Below, piece by piece: positions 1 to 10,236 of a DNA stretch of 64,000 nt (positions are counted from its first letter, which is position 1; each line of letters begins with the position of its first letter). Origin of the DNA: Streptomyces cylindrosporus (GTDB lineage: Bacteria > Actinomycetota > Actinomycetes > Streptomycetales > Streptomycetaceae); NCBI RefSeq assembly GCF_022698165.1, contig NZ_JALDAY010000005.1, positions 496,001 to 560,000 of the forward strand, written 5' to 3'. Position numbers and translations under genes: made by a program. The notes below the pieces were generated by a model that worked only from the letters and a program-made list of their open reading frames with translations, made no database searches and was not told the origin of the DNA.

Positions 1-229
1 GTGAGAGGTAGGGCCGGGATAAGGGCCGGTGGGATCTCCTGCTATCGTCCGGTGCCAACTGCGGCATCGCGGGCGCGGGCATCCGAGCTGACGCCTTCTC
101 GATCGCGAGGCTCGAAGCCCCCCGGCCGCCCCCACATCCGTAACACCAGTCCGGTGCCGACCCGCGGCTGCGCGCCGCGCCGACACAACGAGGTTGCCGA
201 ACCCATGCGTCACGCCGAAGGAGCCCGCG
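1..229. other. Upstream intergenic region of the ATP synthase operon
   Basis: No convincing gene is visible here. An open frame runs through it on the + strand, but its composition does not resemble a protein and it overlaps the atpB start. In other streptomycetes atpI (ATP synthase protein I) lies directly upstream. Its end may fall at or just before base 1, but nothing recognisable remains. The only clear signal is the AAGGAG ribosome binding site at 218-223 that serves atpB. Confidence 0.5.
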
Positions 230-1048
230 GTGAGTGCTGACCCGACCCAGCTCGCCTTTGAGTGGGATTGCCGCATCCTGTCCGACAACGGCTGTGGCTT
301 CCCGGCTCCGGGCCTGCACTCGTTCCTCTTCAAGCCGATCTTCACGGTCGGCGGGTTCGAGTTCAACAAGGTGATGCTGCTCGCGCTCATCACCACCCTG
401 CTCGTCGTCACCTTCTTCTCGGCGGCGTTCGGCAAGGCCAAGGTCGTGCCGGGCAAGCTCCAGATGGTCGGCGAGGCCGGCTACGACTTCGTCCGCCGCG
501 GCATCGTCTACGAGACGCTGGGCAAGCGCGAGGGCGAGAAGTACGTCCCGCTCATGGTCTCGCTGTTCTTCTTCATCTGGATCATGAACGTCTGGTCCGT
601 GATCCCGCTGGCCCAGTTCCCGGTCTCGTCGATCATCGCCTTCCCGGCGGTGCTCGCCGCGGTCGTCTACATCACGTGGCTGTCGCTGACCTTCAAGAAG
701 CACGGCTTCGTCGGCGGGTTCAAGAACCTGACCGGTTACGACAAGTCGCTCGGCGCGGTGCTTCCGCTCGTCGTCGTCATCGAGTTCTTCTCGAACGTCC
801 TCGTGCGGCCCTTCACCCACGCGGTCCGGCTCTTCGCCAACATGTTCGCCGGCCACCTGCTGCTCGCGATGTTCACCGTCGCCAGCTGGTACCTGCTGAA
901 CAGCTACATGATCCCGGCGGCGGGCGTCTCGTTCGTCATGACCGTGATCATGGTCCTCTTCGAGCTCTTCGTGCAGGCCGTCCAGGCGTACGTGTTCGTC
1001 CTCCTGGCCTGCTCCTACGTCCAGGGCGCTCTCGCCGAGCACCACTGA
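230..1048 (+). CDS. atpB: F1Fo ATP synthase subunit a
   Basis: Subunit a forms the proton half-channels of the membrane Fo sector beside the c-ring. The 272-residue product begins SADPTQLAFEWD and has the conserved helical segment VRPFTHAVRLFANMFAGH, which carries the essential arginine, followed by the C-terminal helix FELFVQAVQAYVFVLL. About five or six membrane helices are visible. I chose the GTG at 230 because AAGGAG lies 6 bases upstream. An in-frame TTG at 194 would add residues without a ribosome binding site. It is the first visible gene of atpBEFHAGDC. Confidence 0.97.
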   Translation: MSADPTQLAFEWDCRILSDNGCGFPAPGLHSFLFKPIFTVGGFEFNKVMLLALITTLLVVTFFSAAFGKAKVVPGKLQMVGEAGYDFVRRGIVYETLGKREGEKYVPLMVSLFFFIWIMNVWSVIPLAQFPVSSIIAFPAVLAAVVYITWLSLTFKKHGFVGGFKNLTGYDKSLGAVLPLVVVIEFFSNVLVRPFTHAVRLFANMFAGHLLLAMFTVASWYLLNSYMIPAAGVSFVMTVIMVLFELFVQAVQAYVFVLLACSYVQGALAEHH

Positions 1049-1124
1049 GCGCACCCGCCCGCAAACCCCCAACTCGTCCGGTGGCCAACCCCCACCGGTC
1101 CGTAAAAGAGAAGGAAGAAACGGC

Positions 1125-1364
1125 ATGTCCGCTGCCATCGACCTCGCCGCCGGCGTCTCCGGTTCCCTCGGCTCCATCGGCTACGGCCTCGCGGCCATCG
1201 GCCCCGGCATCGGTATCGGCATCATCTTCGGTAACGGCACCCAGGCCCTCGCCCGTCAGCCCGAGGCGGCCGGTCTGATCCGCGCCAACCAGATCCTGGG
1301 CTTCGCCTTCTGTGAGGCGCTCGCCCTCATCGGCATCGTTATGCCGTTCGTGTTCGGTCAGTAA
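1125..1364 (+). CDS. atpE: F1Fo ATP synthase subunit c
   Basis: This is the proteolipid of the Fo rotor ring, 79 residues long and made of two membrane hairpin helices. The polar loop RQPE is at residues 44-47. The proton-carrying carboxylate is Glu64 in FCEALALIG, in the second helix. The glycine-rich first helix (GPGIGIGIIFG, about residues 26-36) is typical of tight c-ring packing. A good AAGGAAG ribosome binding site lies just upstream of the ATG. The 76-base gap after atpB is ordinary for this operon. Confidence 0.98.
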   Translation: MSAAIDLAAGVSGSLGSIGYGLAAIGPGIGIGIIFGNGTQALARQPEAAGLIRANQILGFAFCEALALIGIVMPFVFGQ

Positions 1365-1402
1365 GACCTACTTACCGACACGTATCGACGAAAGGCACTG
1401 AT

Positions 1403-1951
1403 GTGATCGCCAACCTGGTTCAGCTGGCGGCCGAGGAGAAGCAGAACCCCCTCGTCCCGCCGGGCCCCGAACTGCTCGTCGGCACCATCGCCTTCGCCAT
1501 CGTGTTCTTCTTCTTCTGGAAGAAGCTGCTCCCGAACATCAACAAGGTTCTGGAGGAGCGCCGCGAGGCGATCGAGGGTGGCATCGAGAAGGCCGAGGCC
1601 GCTCAGGTCGAGGCCCAGAGCGTTCTCGAGCAGTACAAGGCCCAGCTCGCCGAGGCCCGGCACGAAGCCGCGCGTCTGCGCCAGGAGGCGCAGGAGCAGG
1701 GTGCCGCGCTCATCGCCGAGATGCGCGCCGAGGGCCAGCGCCAGCGCGAGGAGATCGTCGCCGCCGGCCACGCGCAGATCGAGGCCGACCGCAAGGCCGC
1801 CGCGTCCGCGCTGCGGCAGGACGTCGGTCACCTCGCGACCGAGCTGGCCGGCAAGCTCGTCGGCGAGTCCCTCGAGGACCACGCCCGCCAGAGCCGTGTC
1901 ATCGACCGCTTCCTCGACGAGCTCGAGGAGAAGGCCGAGGCCACCCGATGA
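1403..1951 (+). CDS. atpF: F1Fo ATP synthase subunit b
   Basis: Subunit b is the peripheral stalk linking Fo to F1. The 182-residue protein has one N-terminal membrane helix (about residues 24-40, IAFAIVFFFFWKK) and then a long Glu/Ala/Arg-rich coiled coil. The start is GTG at 1403; the ATG two bases earlier reads straight into a stop. Its TGA overlaps the atpH start in the arrangement ATGA at 1948-1951, which suggests translational coupling of the two stalk subunits. Confidence 0.97.
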   Translation: MIANLVQLAAEEKQNPLVPPGPELLVGTIAFAIVFFFFWKKLLPNINKVLEERREAIEGGIEKAEAAQVEAQSVLEQYKAQLAEARHEAARLRQEAQEQGAALIAEMRAEGQRQREEIVAAGHAQIEADRKAAASALRQDVGHLATELAGKLVGESLEDHARQSRVIDRFLDELEEKAEATR

Positions 1952-2763
1952 ACGGAGCGAGCCGCGAGGCACTGGCCGCCGCCCGCGAGCGTCTGGACGC
2001 GCTGACGGACTCCACGTCCGTCGACGCGGGCGCGCTCGCCGACGAGCTGGCCGCCGTCACCGCGCTGCTCGACCGCGAGGTGTCGCTGCGTCGGGTCCTG
2101 ACCGACCCGGCGCAGGCCGGCGAAGCCAAGGCGGAGCTCGCCCAGCGTCTGCTCGGCTCGCAGGTCAGCGGCCCCGCCGGTGACCTGGTGGCCGGCATGG
2201 TGCGCTCCCGCTGGTCGCAGTCGCGCGACCTGGTGGACGCCCTGGAGGAGCTGGCGGACACCGCCGACCTCACCGCCGCGCAGCAGGCCGGCACGCTCGA
2301 CGACGTCGAGGACGAGCTGTTCCGCTTCGGGCGGATCGTCTCCTCGAACACCGAGCTGCGGGCCGCGCTGACCGACCGCGCCGCCGCCACCGCGGCCAAG
2401 ATCGAGCTGCTGCACCGGCTGCTCGGCGGCCGTGCGAACGCGACGACCGAGCGTCTGGTCACGCGCCTTGTGACCGCGCCCCGGGGACGTAGCCTGGAGT
2501 CGGGACTGGAGTCCCTGTCCAAGCTCGCCGCCGAGCGCCGCAGCCGCCTGGTCGCGGTCGTCACCTCGGCGGTGCCGCTGGGCGACGCGCAGAAGCAGCG
2601 CCTGGGCGCCGCTCTCGCGAAGCTCTACGGCCACACGATGCACCTCAACATCGACGTGGACCCCGAGGTCCTCGGCGGGATCCGGGTGCAGGTCGGCGAC
2701 GAGGTCATCAACGGCTCGATCGCGGACCGCATCGAGGACGCCGGCCGCCGCCTGGCGGGCTGA
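1948..2763 (+). CDS. atpH: F1Fo ATP synthase subunit delta
   Basis: Subunit delta caps the F1 head and binds the b stalk. The product has 271 residues, longer than the roughly 180-residue E. coli protein. The actinobacterial type carries an extended N-terminal helical region, and the OSCP/delta fold is recognisable in the C-terminal half (GHTMHLNIDVDPEVLGGIRVQVGDEVINGSIADRI, split by the family's conserved glycines). It starts within the stop of atpF. The gap to atpA holds two hairpins, annotated separately. Confidence 0.96.
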   Translation: MNGASREALAAARERLDALTDSTSVDAGALADELAAVTALLDREVSLRRVLTDPAQAGEAKAELAQRLLGSQVSGPAGDLVAGMVRSRWSQSRDLVDALEELADTADLTAAQQAGTLDDVEDELFRFGRIVSSNTELRAALTDRAAATAAKIELLHRLLGGRANATTERLVTRLVTAPRGRSLESGLESLSKLAAERRSRLVAVVTSAVPLGDAQKQRLGAALAKLYGHTMHLNIDVDPEVLGGIRVQVGDEVINGSIADRIEDAGRRLAG

Positions 2764-2812
2764 GCCCGCCGAGCTGGGCTGAGCAGCAACTTCATAGCAG
2801 TACGTACTTACG

Positions 2813-2860
2813 ACGGCCCTGGTTGGGCCGTACATGAAGAATCCTGGGGGTCGCCCCCAG
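2813..2860 (+). repeat. Two adjacent hairpins between atpH and atpA
   Basis: The first hairpin pairs ACGGCCC (2813-2819) with GGGCCGT (2825-2831) around a 5-base loop. The second pairs CTGGGGG (2844-2850) with CCCCCAG (2854-2860) around TCG. The flank then repeats a CCCCCA-type block at 2862-2867. The second hairpin resembles the CTGGGGG/CCCCCAG palindromes scattered between Streptomyces genes. There is no T-tract, so a role in mRNA processing or stability of the alpha-subunit transcript is more likely than termination. That role is inferred. Confidence 0.75.
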
Positions 2861-2908
2861 ACCCCCAAAGTGAAACTTCGGGCCCAACAAGGAGAGCAGG
2901 GAACCCAG

Positions 2909-4498
2909 ATGGCGGAGCTCACGATCCGGCCGGAGGAGATCCGGGACGCGCTGGAGAACTTCGTCCAGTCGTACAAGCCGGACGCGGCCTCGCGCGAGGA
3001 GGTCGGTACGGTCACCCTTGCCGGCGACGGCATCGCGAAGGTCGAGGGTCTGCCCTCGGCCATGGCCAACGAACTGCTGAAGTTCGAGGACGGCACCCTC
3101 GGCCTCGCGCTGAACCTGGAAGAGCGCGAGATCGGCGCCATCGTCCTCGGTGAGTTCAGCGGCATCGAGGAGGGTCAGCCGGTGCAGCGCACCGGTGAGG
3201 TCCTCTCCGTCGCGGTCGGCGAGGGCTACCTCGGCCGTGTCGTCGACCCGCTCGGCAACCCGATCGACGGCCTCGGCGAGATCGAGACCAGCGGTCGTCG
3301 TGCCCTTGAGCTGCAGGCCCCCACGGTCATGCAGCGCAAGTCGGTGCACGAGCCGATGGAGACCGGCTACAAGGCCGTCGACGCGATGACCCCGATCGGC
3401 CGCGGCCAGCGCCAGCTGATCATCGGTGACCGCCAGACCGGCAAGACCGCCCTGGCCGTCGACACCATCATCAACCAGCGCGACAACTGGCGCTCGGGCG
3501 ACGTGAACAAGCAGGTCCGCTGCATCTACGTCGCCATCGGCCAGAAGGGCTCGACCATCGCGTCGGTCCGCCGCGCCCTGGAGGAGAACGGCGCGCTGGA
3601 GTACACGACCATCGTCGCCGCCCCCGCGTCCGACCCGGCCGGCTTCAAGTACCTCGCGCCGTACACCGGTTCGGCCATCGGCCAGCAGTGGATGTACGAG
3701 GGCAAGCACGTCCTCATCATCTTCGACGACCTCTCGAAGCAGGCCGACGCCTACCGCGCCGTGTCCCTGCTGCTGCGCCGCCCGCCGGGCCGTGAGGCCT
3801 ACCCGGGTGACGTCTTCTACCTGCACTCCCGTCTGCTGGAGCGCTGCGCGAAGCTCTCCGACGACATGGGCAAGGGCTCGATGACGGGTCTGCCGATCGT
3901 CGAGACCAAGGCCAACGACGTCTCGGCGTTCATCCCGACCAACGTCATCTCCATCACCGACGGCCAGTGCTTCCTGGAGTCGGACCTGTTCAACGCCGGT
4001 CAGCGCCCCGCGCTGAACGTCGGTATCTCCGTCTCCCGAGTCGGCGGCAGCGCGCAGCACAAGGCGATGAAGCAGGTTTCCGGCCGACTGCGCGTCGACC
4101 TCGCCCAGTTCCGTGAGCTGGAGGCGTTCGCCGCCTTCGGTTCCGACCTGGACGCCGCGTCGAAGGCGCAGCTGGAGCGCGGTCAGCGCATGGTCGAGCT
4201 GCTGAAGCAGTCCCAGTACCAGCCGATGTCCACCGAGGACCAGGTCGTCTCCGTCTGGGCCGGCACCACCGGCAAGATGGACGACGTGCCGGTCGCCGAC
4301 ATCCGCCGCTTCGAGAAGGAGCTCCTGGAGTACCTGCACCGCAAGGAGCAGGGCCTCATGACCTCCATCCGCGAGGGCGGCAAGCTGTCGGACGACACCC
4401 TCACCGCTGTTGCCGACGCGATCGCCGACTTCAAGAAGCAGTTCGAGACCTCGGACGGCAAGCTTCTCGGCGAGGACGCCCCGGCCGCCGCCAAGTGA
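2909..4498 (+). CDS. atpA: F1 ATP synthase subunit alpha
   Basis: This is the non-catalytic nucleotide-binding subunit of the F1 hexamer, 529 residues long. It has the N-terminal beta-barrel, a P-loop GDRQTGKT at residues 173-180, the ISITDGQ strand and the C-terminal helical domain ending near the tip of the central stalk. The frame is open upstream to 2834, but the ATG at 2909 (MAELTIRPEE) fits the family start and has AAGGAG and AGGGA sequences before it. It is separated from atpH by 145 bases containing two hairpins. Confidence 0.98.
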   Translation: MAELTIRPEEIRDALENFVQSYKPDAASREEVGTVTLAGDGIAKVEGLPSAMANELLKFEDGTLGLALNLEEREIGAIVLGEFSGIEEGQPVQRTGEVLSVAVGEGYLGRVVDPLGNPIDGLGEIETSGRRALELQAPTVMQRKSVHEPMETGYKAVDAMTPIGRGQRQLIIGDRQTGKTALAVDTIINQRDNWRSGDVNKQVRCIYVAIGQKGSTIASVRRALEENGALEYTTIVAAPASDPAGFKYLAPYTGSAIGQQWMYEGKHVLIIFDDLSKQADAYRAVSLLLRRPPGREAYPGDVFYLHSRLLERCAKLSDDMGKGSMTGLPIVETKANDVSAFIPTNVISITDGQCFLESDLFNAGQRPALNVGISVSRVGGSAQHKAMKQVSGRLRVDLAQFRELEAFAAFGSDLDAASKAQLERGQRMVELLKQSQYQPMSTEDQVVSVWAGTTGKMDDVPVADIRRFEKELLEYLHRKEQGLMTSIREGGKLSDDTLTAVADAIADFKKQFETSDGKLLGEDAPAAAK

Positions 4499-4519
4499 CG
4501 TAAGGAAGGGACCTGACTC

Positions 4520-5461
4520 ATGGGAGCCCAGCTCCGGGTCTACAAGCGTCGCATCCGATCCGTCACCGCGACCAAGAAGATCACCAAGGCGATGGAGATG
4601 ATCGCCGCCTCGCGCGTCGTCAAGGCGCAGCGCAAGGTGGCGGCCTCCACGCCGTACGCGCAGGAACTGACGCGTGCGGTCACGGCGGTCGGTACCGGCT
4701 CGAACACCAAGCACCCGCTGACCACGCAGGCCGAGACGGTCACGCGGTCCGCGGTGCTGCTCCTGACGAGCGACCGTGGTCTCGCCGGTGCCTTCAACTC
4801 CAACGCCATCAAGGCCGCGGAGCAGCTGACCGAGCGTCTTGAGGCCGAGGGCAAGGAGGTCGACACGTACATCGTCGGCCGCCGCGGTCTGGCCCACTAC
4901 AACTTCCGCGAGCGCAAGGTCGTGGAGTCGTGGTCGGGCTTCACCGACGAGCCCACGTACGCGGACGCGAAGAAGGTCGCGGCCCCGCTGATCGAGGCCA
5001 TCGAGAAGGAGACGGCCGAGGGCGGCGTGGACGAACTCCACATCGTCTTCACCGAGTTCGTCTCGATGATGACGCAGACGGCGCTCGACGACCGCCTGCT
5101 GCCGCTCAGCCTCGAAGAGGTGGCTCAGACAGGATCATCAGCGGCTGCCGCCGCGGGCGCCCCCAAGGGCGAGATCCTTCCGCTGTACGACTTCGAACCC
5201 TCGGCGGAGGACGTCCTCGACGCCCTGCTGCCGCGCTACGTGGAGAGCCGTATCTACAACGCGCTGCTCCAGTCGGCCGCCTCCAAGCACGCCGCCACGC
5301 GGCGCGCGATGAAGTCGGCCACCGACAACGCGGGCGAGCTGATCACCACGCTCTCCCGACTTGCCAACGCGGCCCGCCAGGCCGAAATCACCCAGGAAAT
5401 CAGCGAGATCGTCGGTGGCTCCGCAGCCCTGGCCGACGCGACCGCGGGGAGTGACAGGTAA
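4520..5461 (+). CDS. atpG: F1 ATP synthase subunit gamma
   Basis: This is the rotor shaft of F1, 313 residues long. The N-terminal coiled-coil helix (KRRIRSVTATKKITKAMEMIAASRV) and C-terminal helix (ESRIYNALLQSAASKHAATRRAMKSATDNA, conserved family pattern) insert into the alpha/beta barrel. A short Ala-rich insertion, SSAAAAAGAPKGE, at about residues 206-218 is the type of loop seen in actinobacterial gamma subunits. The TAA stop shares a base with the atpD ATG (TAATG at 5459-5463), so the two are probably translationally coupled. Confidence 0.97.
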   Translation: MGAQLRVYKRRIRSVTATKKITKAMEMIAASRVVKAQRKVAASTPYAQELTRAVTAVGTGSNTKHPLTTQAETVTRSAVLLLTSDRGLAGAFNSNAIKAAEQLTERLEAEGKEVDTYIVGRRGLAHYNFRERKVVESWSGFTDEPTYADAKKVAAPLIEAIEKETAEGGVDELHIVFTEFVSMMTQTALDDRLLPLSLEEVAQTGSSAAAAAGAPKGEILPLYDFEPSAEDVLDALLPRYVESRIYNALLQSAASKHAATRRAMKSATDNAGELITTLSRLANAARQAEITQEISEIVGGSAALADATAGSDR

Positions 5462-6897
5462 TGACGACGACAGTTGAGACGGCCGTTGCCACGGGCCGCG
5501 TCGCCCGGGTCATCGGCCCGGTCGTCGACGTGGAGTTCCCCGTCGACGCGATGCCCGACATCTACAACGCTCTGCACGTCGAGGTCCTCGACCCGGCGAA
5601 GGAGGGCGAGAAGAAGACGCTGACCCTGGAGGTCGCCCAGCACCTGGGTGACGGCCTGGTCCGCACCATCTCCATGCAGCCCACCGACGGTCTGGTCCGC
5701 CAGGCCCCGGTCGTGGACACCGGCTCCTCGATCACCGTGCCGGTCGGCGACTTCACCAAGGGCAAGGTGTTCAACACCCTCGGTGAGGTGCTGAACGTCG
5801 ACGAGAAGTACGACGGCGAGCGCTGGGGCATCCACCGCAAGGCGCCGAACTTCGACGAGCTCGAGTCGAAGACCGAGATGTTCGAGACCGGCGTCAAGGT
5901 CATCGACCTTCTCACCCCGTACGTCAAGGGTGGAAAGATCGGTCTGTTCGGCGGTGCCGGCGTCGGCAAGACGGTGCTCATCCAGGAGATGATCTACCGC
6001 GTCGCCAACAACCACGACGGTGTCTCCGTGTTCGCCGGTGTCGGTGAGCGCACCCGTGAGGGCAACGACCTCATCGAGGAGATGTCGGACTCCGGCGTCA
6101 TCGACAAGACCGCCCTGGTCTTCGGTCAGATGGACGAGCCCCCGGGCACCCGTCTGCGCGTCGCGCTGGCCGGCCTCACCATGGCCGAGTACTTCCGTGA
6201 CGTCCAGAAGCAGGACGTGCTGTTCTTCATCGACAACATCTTCCGCTTCACGCAGGCCGGTTCCGAGGTGTCGACCCTGCTCGGCCGTATGCCCTCCGCG
6301 GTGGGCTACCAGCCGAACCTGGCCGACGAGATGGGTCTCCTCCAGGAGCGCATCACCTCGACCCGTGGTCACTCGATCACCTCGATGCAGGCGATCTACG
6401 TCCCCGCGGACGACCTGACCGACCCGGCCCCGGCCACCACCTTCGCCCACCTCGACGCGACGACGGTTCTGTCCCGTCCGATCTCCGAGAAGGGCATCTA
6501 CCCGGCCGTGGACCCGCTGGACTCCACGTCCCGCATCCTGGACCCGCGCTACATCGCGCAGGACCACTACGACGCCGCCATGCGCGTCAAGACGATCCTG
6601 CAGAAGTACAAGGACCTCCAGGACATCATCGCGATCCTCGGTATCGACGAGCTCGGCGAGGAGGACAAGCTCGTCGTCCACCGTGCCCGTCGCGTGGAGC
6701 GCTTCCTGTCCCAGAACACCCACGTCGCCAAGCAGTTCACCGGCGTCGACGGGTCGGACGTCCCGCTGGACGAGTCGATCGCGGCCTTCAACGCGATCTG
6801 CGACGGCGAGTACGACCACTTCCCGGAGCAGGCGTTCTTCATGTGCGGTGGCATCGAGGACCTGAAGGCCAACGCCAAGGAGCTGGGCGTCTCCTGA
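5461..6897 (+). CDS. atpD: F1 ATP synthase subunit beta (catalytic)
   Basis: This is the catalytic subunit of F1, 478 residues long. The P-loop GGAGVGKT is at residues 164-171. GERTREGNDL carries the catalytic glutamate region, and the DELSEED-like region reads DELGEED with its following KLVVHRARR. The start codon overlaps the stop of atpG. Downstream, a strong hairpin separates it from atpC, which is unusual within an atp operon. Confidence 0.98.
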   Translation: MTTTVETAVATGRVARVIGPVVDVEFPVDAMPDIYNALHVEVLDPAKEGEKKTLTLEVAQHLGDGLVRTISMQPTDGLVRQAPVVDTGSSITVPVGDFTKGKVFNTLGEVLNVDEKYDGERWGIHRKAPNFDELESKTEMFETGVKVIDLLTPYVKGGKIGLFGGAGVGKTVLIQEMIYRVANNHDGVSVFAGVGERTREGNDLIEEMSDSGVIDKTALVFGQMDEPPGTRLRVALAGLTMAEYFRDVQKQDVLFFIDNIFRFTQAGSEVSTLLGRMPSAVGYQPNLADEMGLLQERITSTRGHSITSMQAIYVPADDLTDPAPATTFAHLDATTVLSRPISEKGIYPAVDPLDSTSRILDPRYIAQDHYDAAMRVKTILQKYKDLQDIIAILGIDELGEEDKLVVHRARRVERFLSQNTHVAKQFTGVDGSDVPLDESIAAFNAICDGEYDHFPEQAFFMCGGIEDLKANAKELGVS

Positions 6898-6912
6898 GCC
6901 TCGTGCTCGGCT

Positions 6913-6940
6913 GAGGGGGCGGGGTACGTCCCGCCCCCTC
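6913..6940 (+). terminator. Strong hairpin between atpD and atpC
   Basis: A perfect 11-bp stem pairs GAGGGGGCGGG (6913-6923) with CCCGCCCCCTC (6930-6940) around a 6-base loop. It is followed by TTCC rather than a long T-run. It sits 15 bases after the atpD stop and could partly terminate or stabilise the atpB-D message. A second 8-bp hairpin, CACCCGGC/GCCGGGTG (6968-6989), lies just before the atpC ribosome binding site. Confidence 0.7.
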
Positions 6941-7007
6941 TTCCACGCCCACTAGACTTGTAACCAACACCCGGCCGAACCGCCGGGTGGTGACCCGAGG
7001 AGCCACC

Positions 7008-7382
7008 TTGGCTGCTGAGCTGCACGTCGCGCTGGTCGCGGCCGACCGAGAGGTCTGGTCCGGCGAGGCCACCCTGGTCGTCGCGCGCACCACGTCCGGC
7101 GACATCGGCGTCATGCCCGGTCACCAGCCGCTGCTCGGTGTGCTGGAGTCGGGCCCGGTGACCATCCGTACGAGTGATGGTGGAACGGTCGTCGCCGCGG
7201 TGCACGGCGGTTTCATCTCGTTCGCGGACGACAAGCTGTCGCTGCTGGCCGAGATCGCCGAGCTGTCGGACGAGATCGACGTCCAGCGCGCGGAGCGCGA
7301 GCTGGAGCGGGCGAAGGCGGAGGGCGATGCCGCCGCCGAGCGTCGCGCGGACGTACGACTTCGTGCGGCGGCCACGCGCTGA
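7008..7382 (+). CDS. atpC: F1 ATP synthase subunit epsilon
   Basis: This is the epsilon subunit, which couples the gamma shaft to the c-ring and can inhibit ATP hydrolysis. The 124-residue product has the N-terminal beta-sandwich (AELHVALVAADREVWSGEATLV, MPGHQPLLGVLESG) and the C-terminal helical hairpin. I start it at the TTG at 7008 (AAELHVAL), because GAGGAG is at 6997-7002 and the family starts there. Upstream in-frame codons lack a ribosome binding site. The weak TTG start and the two preceding hairpins suggest separately tuned expression. Confidence 0.95.
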   Translation: MAAELHVALVAADREVWSGEATLVVARTTSGDIGVMPGHQPLLGVLESGPVTIRTSDGGTVVAAVHGGFISFADDKLSLLAEIAELSDEIDVQRAERELERAKAEGDAAAERRADVRLRAAATR

Positions 7383-7407
7383 AGTCGCGCGGAGCTGTAT
7401 GACGTCA

Positions 7408-7455
7408 CTCAGCCGCGATCGGAACCGGAGCAATCCGGAGCCGGTCGCGGCTGAG
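7408..7455 (+). terminator. Terminator of the atp operon
   Basis: Two 22-base arms (7408-7429 and 7434-7455) pair with only three mismatches around a GCAA tetraloop. Fourteen bases later comes a run of six T (7469-7474). This is a classical intrinsic terminator with an unusually long stem. It lies 25 bases after the atpC stop and marks the end of atpBEFHAGDC. Confidence 0.9.
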
Positions 7456-7524
7456 GCAGATATGGATGTTTTTTCCGTTCCGTTACCTGTATTCGGTACC
7501 TAGGAGACGAGGAGGTCGGTGTCG

Positions 7525-7971
7525 ATGGTCCTCGCTCTGACTGTGTGCGGAATCGTCGTGGCCCTGGTGGTGCTGGGGCTGTTCGTCTTCGGGCTGCGCC
7601 GCAGACTCATCCAGCGCTCCGGGGGCACCTTCGACTGTTCGCTCCGCTGGGACGTCCCCGAGAAACCCGACACCTCCGGCAAAGGCTGGAGTTACGGGGT
7701 CGCCCGCTACAACGGCGACCGCATCGAGTGGTACCGGGTCTTCTCCTACGCCTACCGCCCCCGCCGCGTCCTGGAGCGCGCCGCGATCGAGGTGGCCGGC
7801 CGCCGCCTCCCCGAGGGCGAAGAGGAGCTGGCCCTCCTCTCCGACGCCGTGATCCTCACCTGCCTGCACCGGGGCACCCGCCTCGAACTCGCCATGAGCG
7901 AGGACGCGTTGACGGGTTTCCTGGCCTGGCTGGAGGCGGCTCCCCCCGGTCAGCGCGTCAACGTCGCCTGA
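7525..7971 (+). CDS. DUF2550 family membrane protein
   Basis: The 148-residue protein has one N-terminal membrane helix (about residues 3-21, LALTVCGIVVALVVLGLFVFG). A basic segment RRRLIQR and a soluble cytoplasmic domain follow, containing GWSYGVARYNGDRIEWYRVF. This matches DUF2550, an actinobacterial family without a known function that commonly sits directly after atpC. The ATG at 7525 has GGAGG 9 bases upstream. A GTG at 7519 is too close to that site. The gene lies beyond the atp terminator, so it should have its own promoter. Confidence 0.88.
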   Translation: MVLALTVCGIVVALVVLGLFVFGLRRRLIQRSGGTFDCSLRWDVPEKPDTSGKGWSYGVARYNGDRIEWYRVFSYAYRPRRVLERAAIEVAGRRLPEGEEELALLSDAVILTCLHRGTRLELAMSEDALTGFLAWLEAAPPGQRVNVA

Positions 7972-8156
7972 TCACGCTCCAGCACGCACACCGGGTGCGG
8001 CTGAGGGCTGACCGTCACGGTCATGTCCACCGGCGAGGCGGCCATGAGAGCCGCGGTCGCCGCCCCGACGAAGACTCCGGCCGTCGTCGCCGCCCTGGTC
8101 CTGACCGGCCGCCTGCCCGTGTGGGACCGTTGGGACGTACGGGACCTGCGTTTCAT
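7950..8156 (-). CDS. Possible small basic membrane or exported peptide
   Basis: A 68-codon frame starts at an ATG preceded by a purine-rich AGGGGGGAAG. It encodes a very basic N-terminus (KRRSRTSQRSHTGRRPVRTR), an Ala/Val/Gly hydrophobic stretch of about 20 residues (TTAGVFVGAATAALMAASPV) and a short tail with one cysteine. This resembles a signal anchor or signal peptide. It runs antiparallel into the last 22 bases of the DUF2550 gene. I do not recognise a family. It could be spurious, but start, ribosome binding site and topology agree. Confidence 0.4.
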   Translation of the reverse strand: MKRRSRTSQRSHTGRRPVRTRAATTAGVFVGAATAALMAASPVDMTVTVSPQPHPVCVLERDQATLTR

Positions 8157-8343
8157 TCTTCCCCCCTGAATGAGCCATTCCGCTTGCTTGCTGAGATACA
8201 GGATGTTCCCGGTCAGGGGCCTGCCGCACCCGCCGACCTTCCTGACCGCGGGGCCGAACGGCCCCCCTCCGCGCACGCCTGGGGCGCGCGGCATGTGCCG
8301 CGCGCCCCAGGTTTGGATATGTGCCCAGGTTTGGATAGATGCG
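8157..8343. other. Intergenic region downstream of the chitinase gene
   Basis: This lies between the small reverse-strand frame and the end of chiC. It contains a GC-rich inverted repeat around 8270-8310, where GGGGCGCGCGGCATG is followed by GCGCGCCCC. That is a likely terminator for chiC, which is transcribed towards it. I see no gene. Confidence 0.45.
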
Positions 8344-10170
<1,827 letters not shown>

Positions 10171-10236
10171 GCCGCGCCTCCTTGGGGGTTGGGGGCATGA
10201 CTGAGCCTTCACGCCCACGGTGCCGCGAGAATAGAA

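Noticed and set aside
1..240. A 79-codon open frame at the left edge
   Set aside because: Its composition is that of non-coding GC-rich DNA. It overlaps the atpB start, and atpI would not look like this.
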